Shown: piece by piece, positions 34,799 to 43,645 of the stretch
Layout: the number at the start of each line of letters is the position of its first letter
Position numbering within the stretch: position 1 is the first letter of the stretch
Assembly: GCA_002748665.1 (NCBI GenBank)
Contig: PDTB01000015.1
Coordinates: 1-64,000, forward strand
Direction: 5' to 3'
Source: Dethiosulfovibrio peptidovorans
GTDB lineage: Bacteria; Synergistota; Synergistia; Synergistales; Dethiosulfovibrionaceae
Length of the DNA: 64,000 nucleotides
The notes under the pieces: generated by a model
Told to the model about the DNA's origin: nothing
Seen by the model: only the letters and a program-made list of their open reading frames with translations
The model's database searches: none
Position numbers and translations under genes: made by a program

Positions 34799-35647
34799 AT
34801 GAAACTCTATATCAGCGTCGACATGGAGGGAGCCACTGGAATAGTCCGATCAGAGCAAATTCGGGCGGAGTCGCCTGAATACGGTTTTGGGCGACGTATG
34901 CAGACCGGCGATCTTCTCGCGGCCCTTGAAGGAGCTTTTGATGGCGGAGCTACCGAAGTTCTGATCAACGATTCCCATGACCGGATGATCAATATCTCGC
35001 CATCGGACCTGGATCATCAGCCGGGTTCGGTTTCTTTGATCTCGGGTTCCCCCAAGCCTCTGGGCATGATGGAAGGGATTCAGGGATGTGATGCCGCTGT
35101 GTTCCTCTGCTATCACGCCAAGGCAGGGACGACAAAGGCCGTCTTAGATCACACCATCTCCGGGAGAGCCATCTATCAGGTTTTTTTGAACGGTATAGAA
35201 ATGGGCGAGACGGGGCTCAACGCCGCCACAGCAGCTCAGTTTGGGATCCCCGTAATCGCGGTCACCGGTGATCACGCCCTCTGCCGTGAGGCTCAGGCCC
35301 TTCTCGGTGACGATTTGGTCGTCTGCCAGGTCAAGGAAGGAATGGGGCACAGCACCGCTCGATGCCTGCCTCCTGACGCCTCACACACTCTCATTCGAGA
35401 CGGCATCTCAAAAGCCACTCAACAACTATGTAAGGGGAAAAAAACTCCACCGCCGATGGATATAGGCTCGGGAACGTTCCGCCTGGACCTGGTCTTTCAC
35501 TACGCATCCCAGGCCGACAACGCCGCTATAGTTCCAGGAACGATTCGACTGGACGGCCGGACTGTCCGAGTGGAGGGAGAAGGCATGGATACTATGAGGC
35601 AATGGGCGGGAGCACTTATCTCCCTGGGAGGATCTGTAGCGTTCTGA
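34799..35647 (+). CDS. D-aminopeptidase, M55 family (DppA-like)
   Basis: A 282-residue zinc peptidase of the DppA type. The N-terminal MKLYISVDMEGATGIVRSEQ holds the metal-ligand Asp-x-Glu, and EVLINDSHDRMINI, FLCYHAKAGT and AVTGDHALCREA supply the His and Asp ligands. DppA cleaves D-Ala-containing di- and tripeptides. It directly precedes a dipeptide ABC transporter operon, the same arrangement as in Bacillus dpp, although that operon has its own promoter here. AGGTGAGA precedes the ATG. It would process imported or recycled cell-wall peptides. Confidence 0.93.
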   Translation: MKLYISVDMEGATGIVRSEQIRAESPEYGFGRRMQTGDLLAALEGAFDGGATEVLINDSHDRMINISPSDLDHQPGSVSLISGSPKPLGMMEGIQGCDAAVFLCYHAKAGTTKAVLDHTISGRAIYQVFLNGIEMGETGLNAATAAQFGIPVIAVTGDHALCREAQALLGDDLVVCQVKEGMGHSTARCLPPDASHTLIRDGISKATQQLCKGKKTPPPMDIGSGTFRLDLVFHYASQADNAAIVPGTIRLDGRTVRVEGEGMDTMRQWAGALISLGGSVAF

Positions 35648-35662
35648 GAGACCAAATATGGC

Positions 35663-35691
35663 TTGACACTCAATCTTAAAAATTCTATCAT
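35663..35691 (+). promoter_or_regulatory. Strong sigma70-type promoter for the dipeptide ABC operon
   Basis: A perfect TTGACA (35663-35668) and TATCAT (35686-35691) are separated by exactly 17 bases. Transcription would start near 35698, within the adjoining inverted repeat. Confidence 0.7.
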
Positions 35692-35708
35692 TGCAACACA
35701 TTTGCAAT
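35690..35708 (+). promoter_or_regulatory. Inverted repeat, candidate operator on the dpp promoter
   Basis: ATTGCAA-CACAT-TTGCAAT is a perfect 7-base inverted repeat with a five-base centre. It begins at the end of the -10 box and spans the expected transcription start, a typical repressor site. The regulator is not identified. Confidence 0.55.
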
Positions 35709-35773
35709 GACACTTCGTGCACCAGCGCGAATGGACGAAAAGGGACCTCAGGTCCTGAGAAGGGGGACGTCCT

Positions 35774-36694
35774 TTGGGCAGGTTTATCGTTCGACGGTTG
35801 CTTTTAGCTATTCCCGTGCTGATTGGGGTATCGATCATTGCATTTCTGATTCTCCACCTCTCTCCCGGTGACCCGGCAGAGCTTTTGGCTGGGGATGAAG
35901 CTTCTCAGACCGACATCCAGATTATCCGGGAAAAGTTCGGGTTGGATCGCCCCCTTGGAACTCAGTATCTTTTATTCATTCGGGGCGTGATCACCGGCGA
36001 TCTGGTCTCCATGAAATACGATGTCCCGGTGATGGAGATTGTAGGGACCAGGTTAAAAAACACCCTGATCCTCTCATCGGCAGCTATCGTCATCTCGGTA
36101 TCAGTGGGCATCGCTGCTGGAGTTCTCTCAGCGGTCCATCGATATTCCTGGGTGGATTACACCTCCACCTTTATCGCTCTTCTCGGCGTCTCTATGCCCG
36201 TATTCTGGTGGGGCCTCCTGATGATCCTTTTGTTCTCGGTAAATCTCATGTGCCTTCCCTCGGGGGGGATGGGAGGTTTCCGTCACCTCATTATGCCTGC
36301 TATCGCATTGGGGACGGCGTCCACAGGGATTATCGCCCGGATGACCCGCTCCAGCATGTTGGATGTCCTGCAACAGGATTACATCACCACCGCCAAAGCC
36401 AAGGGCCTTCTGCGCCGGCTGGTGATTTACCGTCATGGGCTGAGAAACGCCCTCATCCCCACCGTAACCGTCATCGGCCTTCAGTTTGGCTATATGCTGG
36501 CCGGGGCCGTCCTCACCGAGACGGTCTTCTCCTGGCCGGGCATCGGTCGACTTCTGGTCAACTCCATCATGGGGCGGGATTACCCAGTAGTTCAAACAGC
36601 TCTTCTGGTGATCGCCCTTATCTTCGTGCTGGCGAACCTGGCAGTGGACATGCTCTACGCCTTGCTGGATCCAAGGATTCGCTACAATGACTAA
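35774..36694 (+). CDS. Dipeptide ABC transporter permease (DppB type)
   Basis: A 306-residue permease with six helices. The N-terminal FIVRRLLLAIPVLIGVSIIA and HLSPGDPAELLAGDEASQTD are DppB/OppB hallmarks, and AKAKGLLRRLVIYRHGLRNA is the EAA loop that contacts the ATPases. TTG is used as start, with AGAAGGGGGACG upstream. The gene overlaps the next permease gene by eight bases. It forms the pore with the DppC-type subunit. Confidence 0.92.
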   Translation: MGRFIVRRLLLAIPVLIGVSIIAFLILHLSPGDPAELLAGDEASQTDIQIIREKFGLDRPLGTQYLLFIRGVITGDLVSMKYDVPVMEIVGTRLKNTLILSSAAIVISVSVGIAAGVLSAVHRYSWVDYTSTFIALLGVSMPVFWWGLLMILLFSVNLMCLPSGGMGGFRHLIMPAIALGTASTGIIARMTRSSMLDVLQQDYITTAKAKGLLRRLVIYRHGLRNALIPTVTVIGLQFGYMLAGAVLTETVFSWPGIGRLLVNSIMGRDYPVVQTALLVIALIFVLANLAVDMLYALLDPRIRYND

Positions 36695-37553
36695 CCATCT
36701 TGCGCCAGGCCGCACCTCTCACCTGACCATCATCTGGCGGCGATTACGCCGGAGTAAAACCGCCGTCCTTGGGCTGGCTATCGTTGGTTTATACGTGTTC
36801 GTTGCCCTGGCTGGACCCTTCATCGCCCCCAGAGACCCTCTGGCCCAGAATCTGAACGACGCCTTCTCTCCGCCTTCGGCACAACACCTTATGGGATGTG
36901 ACGAATTCGGTCGGGACATATTCAGCCGGATCATCTACGGTGCCAGAGTTTCCTTAATTATCCAGTTCAACTCGGTGGTGATCGCCCTCTTCCTTGGTGT
37001 AGCGCTGGGAGCACTCGGGGGATATTTCGGCAGCTTTATTGACGAGCTCATCATGCGATTCATAGACGTGATGCTGGCCTTCCCGGGAATGCTCCTGGCC
37101 CTAGCCATCGTCGCTATGCTGGGGCCTAACCTGACCAACCTCATCATCGCTATCGGCATCTACTCTGTACCTCAGTTTGCTCGAATAGCTCGAGGATCGG
37201 TGATCTCCGTGAAGAAAAACGACTACGTCACGGCAGCCCGGGCTATCGGCGAATCCCATCGAGCGGTCATTCTCCGGTACGTACTCCCTAATTCTCTGTC
37301 ACCTATCATAGTCCAGACGACCCTTCGGATGGCAACCGTCCTGCTCACCGCCGCTGGTTTGGGTTTTCTGGGATTAGGAGTTCAGCCCCCCACGCCTGAG
37401 TGGGGCACCATGCTGAGCGGGGCTCGAATGTACCTTCGAACCGCCCCTTTCGTGGCCTTTTTCCCCGGTCTCGCCATCATGCTCGTTGTGCTGGGATTTA
37501 ATTTTTTTGGCGACGGGCTCCAAGACGCCCTGAACCCGAGGCTGAAGGAGTGA
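36687..37553 (+). CDS. Dipeptide ABC transporter permease (DppC type)
   Basis: A 288-residue permease. HLTIIWRRLRRSKTAVLGLA is the N-terminal OppC-type segment and RDPLAQNLNDAFSPPSAQHL with GCDEFGRDIFSRIIYGARVS the periplasmic loop signature. AARAIGESHRAVILRYVLPN is the EAA loop. It pairs with the DppB-type subunit whose gene it overlaps, and ends four bases before the first ATPase gene. Confidence 0.93.
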   Translation: MTNHLAPGRTSHLTIIWRRLRRSKTAVLGLAIVGLYVFVALAGPFIAPRDPLAQNLNDAFSPPSAQHLMGCDEFGRDIFSRIIYGARVSLIIQFNSVVIALFLGVALGALGGYFGSFIDELIMRFIDVMLAFPGMLLALAIVAMLGPNLTNLIIAIGIYSVPQFARIARGSVISVKKNDYVTAARAIGESHRAVILRYVLPNSLSPIIVQTTLRMATVLLTAAGLGFLGLGVQPPTPEWGTMLSGARMYLRTAPFVAFFPGLAIMLVVLGFNFFGDGLQDALNPRLKE

Positions 37554-37557
37554 CGTC

Positions 37558-38526
37558 ATGAACGCCCCAATTCTCGAGGTCACCGATCTCTCTACATGGT
37601 TCTACACGGAGGAGGGCATCGTCAAGGCTCTGGAGAAGGTGAGTTTCTCACTGGCTCCTGGGGAGATCCTTGGCATCGTTGGCGAGACGGGCTGCGGTAA
37701 ATCGGTAACCACCCGGTCCATCATGGGACTGATCCCCCAGCCGCCGGGAAAGATCGTGGAGGGACGAGCCCTGTTTCAGGGAACCGACCTGTTTCGTCTG
37801 TCCGACGAAGAGCTCCGTTCCGTTCGAGGGAGTGAAATCGCCATGATTTTTCAGGATCCAATGAGCAGCTTGAACCCGGTACTTCCGGTGGGATTTCAGG
37901 TAGAAGAAGCCATCCAGGCCCACGGAGCCGTCCCGGACCGGGAGGCAAAACGCCGGGTCCTGGAGATGTTCGAAAAAGTCAACATTCCCGATCCGACCAA
38001 GGCGGTGAACCGTTTCCCCCATCAGTTCTCTGGAGGGATGAAACAGAGGGTCATGATCGCCATGGCTCTGTCTTGTTCTCCCCGGCTCCTCATCGCCGAT
38101 GAGCCCACAACAGCCCTGGACGTTTCGATCCAGGCCCAGATTCTGTCTCTGATCAAAGAGCTCCAACGGGATCTGGGAAGCTCCATCGTCCTTATATCCC
38201 ACGACCTGGGGGTGATCGCCACCATGGCTCAGAAGGTTGCAGTGATGTATGCCGGAAGCGTCATCGAGTACGGCTCGGCGGAACAGGTTTTCGATGCCCC
38301 CCTTCACCCCTACACGATGGGACTCATGGGGGCCATCCCCAGACTGGATCGAGATCAGGAGAGCCTGACGGTCATTCCGGGCTCACTGCCAAACCTGATC
38401 CACCTGCCCGAAGGATGCAAATTCAGGGAAAGATGCTCCGAGGCCGAGCCGATCTGTGCCAAGGGACGCCCCCCTCGGCTCGACAAAGGGAAAGGACACG
38501 AGGTGGCCTGTTATGTCCGTCGTTGA
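37558..38526 (+). CDS. Dipeptide ABC transporter ATP-binding protein (DppD type)
   Basis: A 322-residue ATPase with Walker A GETGCGKS (42-49), a Q-loop at IFQDPMSSLNPV, signature FSGGMKQRV, Walker B LLIADEPTTALDVS and the H-loop LISHDLGVI. The C-terminal oligopeptide domain has GCKFRERCSEAEPICAKG with four Cys, which can hold an Fe-S cluster in DppD homologues. Its end overlaps the DppF-type gene by 14 bases. Confidence 0.95.
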   Translation: MNAPILEVTDLSTWFYTEEGIVKALEKVSFSLAPGEILGIVGETGCGKSVTTRSIMGLIPQPPGKIVEGRALFQGTDLFRLSDEELRSVRGSEIAMIFQDPMSSLNPVLPVGFQVEEAIQAHGAVPDREAKRRVLEMFEKVNIPDPTKAVNRFPHQFSGGMKQRVMIAMALSCSPRLLIADEPTTALDVSIQAQILSLIKELQRDLGSSIVLISHDLGVIATMAQKVAVMYAGSVIEYGSAEQVFDAPLHPYTMGLMGAIPRLDRDQESLTVIPGSLPNLIHLPEGCKFRERCSEAEPICAKGRPPRLDKGKGHEVACYVRR

Positions 38527-39478
38527 GGTTTCGGGACTGGTTAAACACTTTCCCGTCGATAAGGGGATCGTCTTTCCAAAGATCGTAGGGCACGTAAAAG
38601 CCGTGGACGGGGTTTCCTTCTCTATCGACTCTGGCCGGACCCTGGGGCTGGTAGGCGAATCGGGGAGCGGTAAATCAACAACGGGCTCCATGATCCTTCG
38701 GCTTCTGGAGCCCACGGCGGGCACCATCCAATTTCATGGAGAATCGATCACCCACATGGACGACCAAGCTCTTCACGCCTTTCGATGCAAGGCTCAGATG
38801 GTCTTCCAAAACCCTTTTGCCTCCCTGAACCCCAGGATGATCGTCCGGGATATCGTGGGGCGAGTCCTCAAGGTTCACGGCGAATCGGACGAGGACCGGA
38901 TCACCCAAGCTGTTCTGGATATTCTCAGGGAGGTGGGGCTCAAGGAGGAACACATGACCCGCTATCCCCACGAATTTTCGGGTGGTCAGCGACAGCGGAT
39001 TGCCGTCGCTCGAGCCCTGATCTCCAACCCGGAATTTGTGGTTCTGGACGAGCCCACTTCGGCTCTGGACGTGTCGGTCCAGGCCCAGATTCTGAACCTT
39101 TTCAAGGACATCCAGCGAGATCGGGGGCTCTCGTACCTGTTTATCTCCCACGATCTGAGCGTCGTCCGCCACATCAGCCACGACGTGGCTGTTCTCTACC
39201 TGGGGAAAACCATGGAATACGCTTCAAAGGACGCTCTGTTCACCTCGCCCAGGCACCCATACACCCAGGCTTTGTTGGAAAGTATCCCCAAACCCTTCAT
39301 CACAGGTGAAGCCATTGAGGACAAGGTTATACGGGGGGATATTCCCAGTCCTATGACCCCCCCGTCGGGGTGTCGATTTCATACCCGGTGTCCTCGGGCC
39401 GATGATTTATGTCGGACCGAGGATCCCTTATGGAGGGAGGTGGCACCAAGGCATTTCGTTGCCTGTCATCAAGCGTAG
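38513..39478 (+). CDS. Dipeptide ABC transporter ATP-binding protein (DppF type)
   Basis: A 321-residue ATPase with Walker A GESGSGKS (48-55), signature FSGGQRQRIAVARAL, Walker B FVVLDEPTSALDVS and H-loop FISHDLSVV. The C-terminal GCRFHTRCPRADDLC is again Cys-rich. ATG at 38513 is chosen: it lies inside the end of the preceding gene and starts exactly at the nucleotide-binding domain. It is the second half of the heterodimeric ATPase. Confidence 0.94.
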   Translation: MSVVEVSGLVKHFPVDKGIVFPKIVGHVKAVDGVSFSIDSGRTLGLVGESGSGKSTTGSMILRLLEPTAGTIQFHGESITHMDDQALHAFRCKAQMVFQNPFASLNPRMIVRDIVGRVLKVHGESDEDRITQAVLDILREVGLKEEHMTRYPHEFSGGQRQRIAVARALISNPEFVVLDEPTSALDVSVQAQILNLFKDIQRDRGLSYLFISHDLSVVRHISHDVAVLYLGKTMEYASKDALFTSPRHPYTQALLESIPKPFITGEAIEDKVIRGDIPSPMTPPSGCRFHTRCPRADDLCRTEDPLWREVAPRHFVACHQA

Positions 39479-39531
39479 GAGAAACCGTCAAAGAGAAAAA
39501 GGAGACAAAAAATGAAAGGAGGGAAATACAC

Positions 39532-41112
39532 ATGATAAGGAACCAAAAGACACTTGTCCTGGCACTGATCGTCCTGTTTGGGGCATTGGCCCTGTCAGGG
39601 GCGGCCTTTGGAGGAGGTAAGGATCTGATCATCGCCAAGGGAAGAGAAGCTCTGGCCCTGGATCCTCAGGACATCTCAGATACGCCTTCGGAGGAGGTCA
39701 ACCACGCCATCTACGAGGGATTGGTCACCTTCGATCCAGAATTGAAGATCGTGCCGATGTTGGCCACCAAGTGGAGCCATTCCGACGACGGGTTAGAATG
39801 GACCTTCACTCTCCGAGAAGGGGTCACCTTCCACAGCGGCGCTCCTCTGAATGCCGAGGCCGTGAAGATCAATTTTGATCGAATCCTGAACGGCTCCTAC
39901 AAGCGAACATCACTCTACGCTCCTGTCATCAATGAGGTCTCCGTGGTCGACGAGCACACGGTCCGATTTACTCTGAAAGAGTCCTTCGGCCCCTTCCTGA
40001 ACATCTTGGCCCACACGGCGGGTCTCATCCTCGATCCCACGTACGTTCAGGACGAGAAGAAGAACGCCGAGATCAAGTTCAAGCCATCGGGGACCGGTCC
40101 CTTTATGCTTAAGAACTGGGAACAGGGAGATTCAATCACGCTGAAGGCTTACAAAAAATACTGGCAGGGTACGCCTAAGCTCGACCGGGTCATCTTCAAG
40201 ACAGTGCCCGAGGACAGTGCCCGGGCCATGATGATTGAGACCGGCGAGGTGGATATTGCCGAGCAGATCCCTCCCACCGACGTGAAACGTCTGGAGAAAA
40301 ACGACAGGGTGGACATGAGGGTTCTGCCTTCCATCACAGTCCAATTCGTCGCCGTCAACTGCCATAATCCCATCCTGAAAGATCCCGCGATTCGCCAGGC
40401 CCTGGCCCACGCCATTGACCGCCAGGCTATCTGTGATAAGATCCTTTTGGGCTACGCTGAACCTATCAACTCCATGATTGCTCCCTTGGTCAACGGGTAC
40501 AGCGAGGTGCCGGGCTTCACCTACAATCCCAAAAAGGCCGCTGAGATTCTGGAGAAAGCCGGATGGATCGATACTGATGGCGATGGCATTCGAGAGAAGG
40601 ATGGGGTAAAACTATCCATCGAGTTCTGGACCCACGGTCGGGATACCCTCTCTCTGAAAGTACCTCAAGCCGTTCAATCCTTTGCCTCAGCGGTAGGATT
40701 TGACTGCAAAATGAAAGTCATGGATTGGGGGGCTTTCTTAGCCGCTACGGGCAAGCCCCTGGAGGAAAGTACATCTCAGCTTATGTGGCTGGGCTGGAGT
40801 CCATCCACGGGCGATGCCGACTGGGTCTATCGTCCCCTTGTCTACTCGGAAAACTGGAAACCCAAGGGCCCCAACCGAACGTTCTACAAAAACGAAGATG
40901 TGGATAAAGCTATCGTGGTGGGCTTCCACAGCGTAGACCAAACCGAGCGTAAAGCAGCGTACAAAAAGGCCCAGGAGATCCTGAACGTCGAGCTTCCCTG
41001 GATTCCCTTATATACCAGGAAAACCCTGCACGCTTTCAGCAAAAAACTTCACAACCTGGAATATCTGCCCCTGGACTTCGTGGTTATCTCCCATATCACG
41101 GACAAAGACTGA
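39532..41112 (+). CDS. Peptide-binding protein of the ABC transporter (SBP family 5)
   Basis: A 526-residue exported binding protein. The signal peptide MIRNQKTLVLALIVLFGALA ends near SGAAFGG. The mature protein has the SBP_bac_5 signature in LDPQDISDTPSEEVNHAIYE and GLEWTFTLREGVTFHSGAPL, and the C-terminal lobe GWSPSTGDADWVYRPL. It captures peptides and hands them to the permease encoded upstream. GGAGGG precedes the ATG. No lipobox Cys is present, so it is periplasmic and free, fitting a two-membrane cell. A terminator follows. Confidence 0.93.
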   Translation: MIRNQKTLVLALIVLFGALALSGAAFGGGKDLIIAKGREALALDPQDISDTPSEEVNHAIYEGLVTFDPELKIVPMLATKWSHSDDGLEWTFTLREGVTFHSGAPLNAEAVKINFDRILNGSYKRTSLYAPVINEVSVVDEHTVRFTLKESFGPFLNILAHTAGLILDPTYVQDEKKNAEIKFKPSGTGPFMLKNWEQGDSITLKAYKKYWQGTPKLDRVIFKTVPEDSARAMMIETGEVDIAEQIPPTDVKRLEKNDRVDMRVLPSITVQFVAVNCHNPILKDPAIRQALAHAIDRQAICDKILLGYAEPINSMIAPLVNGYSEVPGFTYNPKKAAEILEKAGWIDTDGDGIREKDGVKLSIEFWTHGRDTLSLKVPQAVQSFASAVGFDCKMKVMDWGAFLAATGKPLEESTSQLMWLGWSPSTGDADWVYRPLVYSENWKPKGPNRTFYKNEDVDKAIVVGFHSVDQTERKAAYKKAQEILNVELPWIPLYTRKTLHAFSKKLHNLEYLPLDFVVISHITDKD

Positions 41113-41134
41113 CGATCCCGGGGTCAAGCGTCGA

Positions 41135-41164
41135 GAGCTCCCTTCTCACGAAGGGAGCTCTTTT
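41135..41164 (+). terminator. Intrinsic terminator after the peptide-binding protein gene
   Basis: GAGCTCCCTT pairs with AAGGGAGCTC around a six-base loop and is followed directly by TTTT, ending the dpp operon 15 bases before the next gene. Confidence 0.85.
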
Positions 41165-41179
41165 AATTCAGGAGGTCTT

Positions 41180-42946
41180 ATGTGTATTTCTCTCTTGCTC
41201 TTTCTCTCTCTTCTGCTCATCTTTCTCCATGTGACTGCCGCCCGTGCCTGTACCTGCATCGTTGTAGGACGAAAGGCATCTGCCACCGGCCGGGTTCTCG
41301 TCGGGCATAACGAGGACGATCCGGGGCGCTGCGTCGTTGCCCGCCACCTGGTAGCTCAGGGGACACGCCCAAAAGCCTTTGAAACCGCCTTTGAGCCCTG
41401 CTCACCATCGCTTGACCGCTCAGGCCCCTCACTGGGATATATATGGTCCCAGGTTCGAGGCTGCCCCGGGCTCTCAGGCGCTGACTGTTTTTTCAACGAA
41501 CGAGGTGTCTTCATCGCAAGCGACAACTGCCGCCCCTCCCGGGAGGATAACGAACCGGATTTGCGAGGAGGCGGTATCGGTTATGGGCTTCGGCTTCTTT
41601 TAGCCGAACGGGCCACCTCGGCACGACACGGCGTTCAAATCGCTTCCGACCTCTTAAGCACCTACGGCTACAGGGAGCCAGGTCGATGCTACACCATCGC
41701 CGACGCCAACGAAGCCTGGATGATCCAGACCATCCGGGGCGTCCACTTCTGTGCCCGACGGGTGGACGACGAGCAGGTGGCCTTCATCCCCAACCACTAC
41801 ACGATAGACATGCCTACAGAAGGCCCGGACTGCCTTCTGTCATCGGGCTTCGTCGACATGGCGCACCGTAAAGGCTGGATTCCCGACTCCGGCCCGTGGA
41901 CATTCGCCTCAGCAGCACAGAACCCATCGGGCCGTGACAAACCGGGCAATACGTTCCGCCACCGCCACGGGCTCCGGGCCATAACGGGAACCACCTGGGA
42001 TGGTCCCCTACCTTTTCAGGTCAAGCCCGCACAACCTCTCGCTGTTCCCGACGTCATGGCGATCCTGCGGGATCACTACGAGGGAAGCGAAGACGACCAC
42101 CGAGAAGGCCCGATTCCCTCGCCCCATGCCTCAGCACCCAGACGAATCTGCACCACAACCACGTTGGAGTCGATAATAGTACAATTTCGAGACGAGCCCG
42201 AGCTGACAACCCTCTGGACCGCTCAGGGACGCCCCTGCACATCGCCCTACGTCCCATGGTACGGTGGCATCGTAGGGATGCCCCGTGATCTGTGGATTGA
42301 GAACCCTGACGATGCCCTGAAACACCATTTTCACATACTACCCGAGAATCTGGCCCCCGAAGAGCACCCCTGGTGGCGACTCCAGGGCATGCAAACCCTG
42401 CTGGATGGCCAATATGATCACCAAGCCAAAAGGATTCAGGGGCACATAACTCAGACGGAACGCCTCTGGCTCGAACAAGACGAACGTATCGTCGCCAAAG
42501 CCAAGAAGATACTGGATCAGGATCGAGAGAAAGCCATGGTATACCTCACCGAGCAAACGGCCACACGCTGGAGCCAGTCCGATGACATGGTCAAAAATTT
42601 CGACTGCGAACTTCCCTGCGTGACGCTGAAGGCCTCGCCCTCCGTCGTGCCCAAGGAGCCCCGGGGAGAGATCACCCTCACCGGAACAGGTCCGCTGCCA
42701 CAGGAGGATACCCTTCGATTCGGCCAGGAGATGCAAAACACCACGACCTGGGGAACAGCTGTTGAGGGGTCCCTCCGTCCCCTCGAGAACGACACTTGGT
42801 CCGTCCGGTTTCGATTTCGGGAACTCACCGAGACGTGGCTCGTCTGCCGCAGCCGTTTCTGGTTATACGGAAAAAGTCAGGATGACCGCCCTCTTGTCGG
42901 ATCAGTCATTTTGGACGTAGATAAAAACACAAAAGAAAGGAGCTGA
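41180..42946 (+). CDS. Exported C69-family peptidase, large variant
   Basis: A 588-residue paralogue of the dipeptidase at 14 kb. The signal peptide (CISLLLFLSLLLIFLHVTA) ends in AARA, immediately before CTCIVVGRKASATGRVLVGH. Cys24 is the likely Ntn nucleophile. Other family blocks are RGVFIASDNCRPSREDNEPD, CYTIADANEAWMIQ and FQVKPAQPLAVPDVMAILRD. The last 90 or so residues (from about 495) form an extra beta-rich domain (PSVVPKEPRGEITLTGTGPL and on) absent from the first paralogue. It would trim peptides in the periplasm. It follows the dpp operon after a terminator and precedes a YbaK gene by six bases. Confidence 0.85.
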   Translation: MCISLLLFLSLLLIFLHVTAARACTCIVVGRKASATGRVLVGHNEDDPGRCVVARHLVAQGTRPKAFETAFEPCSPSLDRSGPSLGYIWSQVRGCPGLSGADCFFNERGVFIASDNCRPSREDNEPDLRGGGIGYGLRLLLAERATSARHGVQIASDLLSTYGYREPGRCYTIADANEAWMIQTIRGVHFCARRVDDEQVAFIPNHYTIDMPTEGPDCLLSSGFVDMAHRKGWIPDSGPWTFASAAQNPSGRDKPGNTFRHRHGLRAITGTTWDGPLPFQVKPAQPLAVPDVMAILRDHYEGSEDDHREGPIPSPHASAPRRICTTTTLESIIVQFRDEPELTTLWTAQGRPCTSPYVPWYGGIVGMPRDLWIENPDDALKHHFHILPENLAPEEHPWWRLQGMQTLLDGQYDHQAKRIQGHITQTERLWLEQDERIVAKAKKILDQDREKAMVYLTEQTATRWSQSDDMVKNFDCELPCVTLKASPSVVPKEPRGEITLTGTGPLPQEDTLRFGQEMQNTTTWGTAVEGSLRPLENDTWSVRFRFRELTETWLVCRSRFWLYGKSQDDRPLVGSVILDVDKNTKERS

Positions 42947-42952
42947 AAAAAC

Positions 42953-43444
42953 ATGTCGAGAAAAGACGAAGCATTGCGATTTCTGGACGAAGCCGGGATC
43001 TCCTACACAATCCGGGAGCACGACCCCGTCGATACCATCGCGGACATGGAGGCCTTGGGACTCGACAAGGAAGGTCATATCTGCAAGAACCTGTTCCTTC
43101 GAGACATGAAGGGGAAAAAACACTTCCTCGTGGTTATGAGCAAGGACAAACAAGCCAACCTCAAAGGACTGGCCGGGGCACTCAAATCGACCAAGCTCAG
43201 CTTTGCGTCGGATAAGAGACTGGCAAAATATCTGGGCCTTGCTCCCGGCGGAGTCTCACCTCTGGGAGTGATCAACGACGTCAATCACGAAGTGCACGTG
43301 GTCTTCGACAACGACCTCCCTAAACACCCCATCGTAGGGATCCACCCCAACGATAACAGAGCTACTCTCTACCTGGCCTTCAAGGATCTGGAAAAAATAA
43401 TCCGGGAGCAGGGGAATACAATCTCCTTCGTCACCGTCCTTTAA
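42953..43444 (+). CDS. YbaK/ProX-type aminoacyl-tRNA deacylase
   Basis: A 163-residue editing-domain protein like ProX/PrdX. It has the N-terminal AISYTIREHDPVDTI-type strand (EAGISYTIREHDPVDTIADM), the substrate-contacting ICKNLFLRDMKGKKHFLVVM with the conserved Lys, LAPGGVSPLGVINDVNH and VGIHPNDNRATLYL. Such proteins hydrolyse mischarged alanyl- or cysteinyl-tRNA(Pro). Homologues named PrdX occur with proline reductase genes in clostridia, so association with Stickland organisms is usual. The gene follows the C69 peptidase by six bases, with an AAAGGAG site at the junction. Confidence 0.88.
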   Translation: MSRKDEALRFLDEAGISYTIREHDPVDTIADMEALGLDKEGHICKNLFLRDMKGKKHFLVVMSKDKQANLKGLAGALKSTKLSFASDKRLAKYLGLAPGGVSPLGVINDVNHEVHVVFDNDLPKHPIVGIHPNDNRATLYLAFKDLEKIIREQGNTISFVTVL

Positions 43445-43534
43445 GATTACCGAGGCCTCAGAGCCAAACTGATAGCCAGGATGATGACTTTTTTACAATC
43501 ATTAGCAGGACTCATGACCTGAAATTGACGTATG

Positions 43535-43573
43535 ACGACGAATGCGGCCTCACAATGAGGCCGCATTCGTCGT
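43535..43573. repeat. Perfect 18-base inverted repeat
   Basis: ACGACGAATGCGGCCTCA and its exact reverse complement flank a three-base loop CAA. It sits between the YbaK gene and the convergent CdaR-type gene and is probably a bidirectional terminator, although no T-run follows on either side. Its length and perfection are notable. Confidence 0.7.
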
Positions 43574-43645
43574 TGCACAGAATCGTACGTTTAGGAGTCT
43601 AACTCCTTGATTTCCATATCGAAGACCAAGAACAGTCAGATGCCT

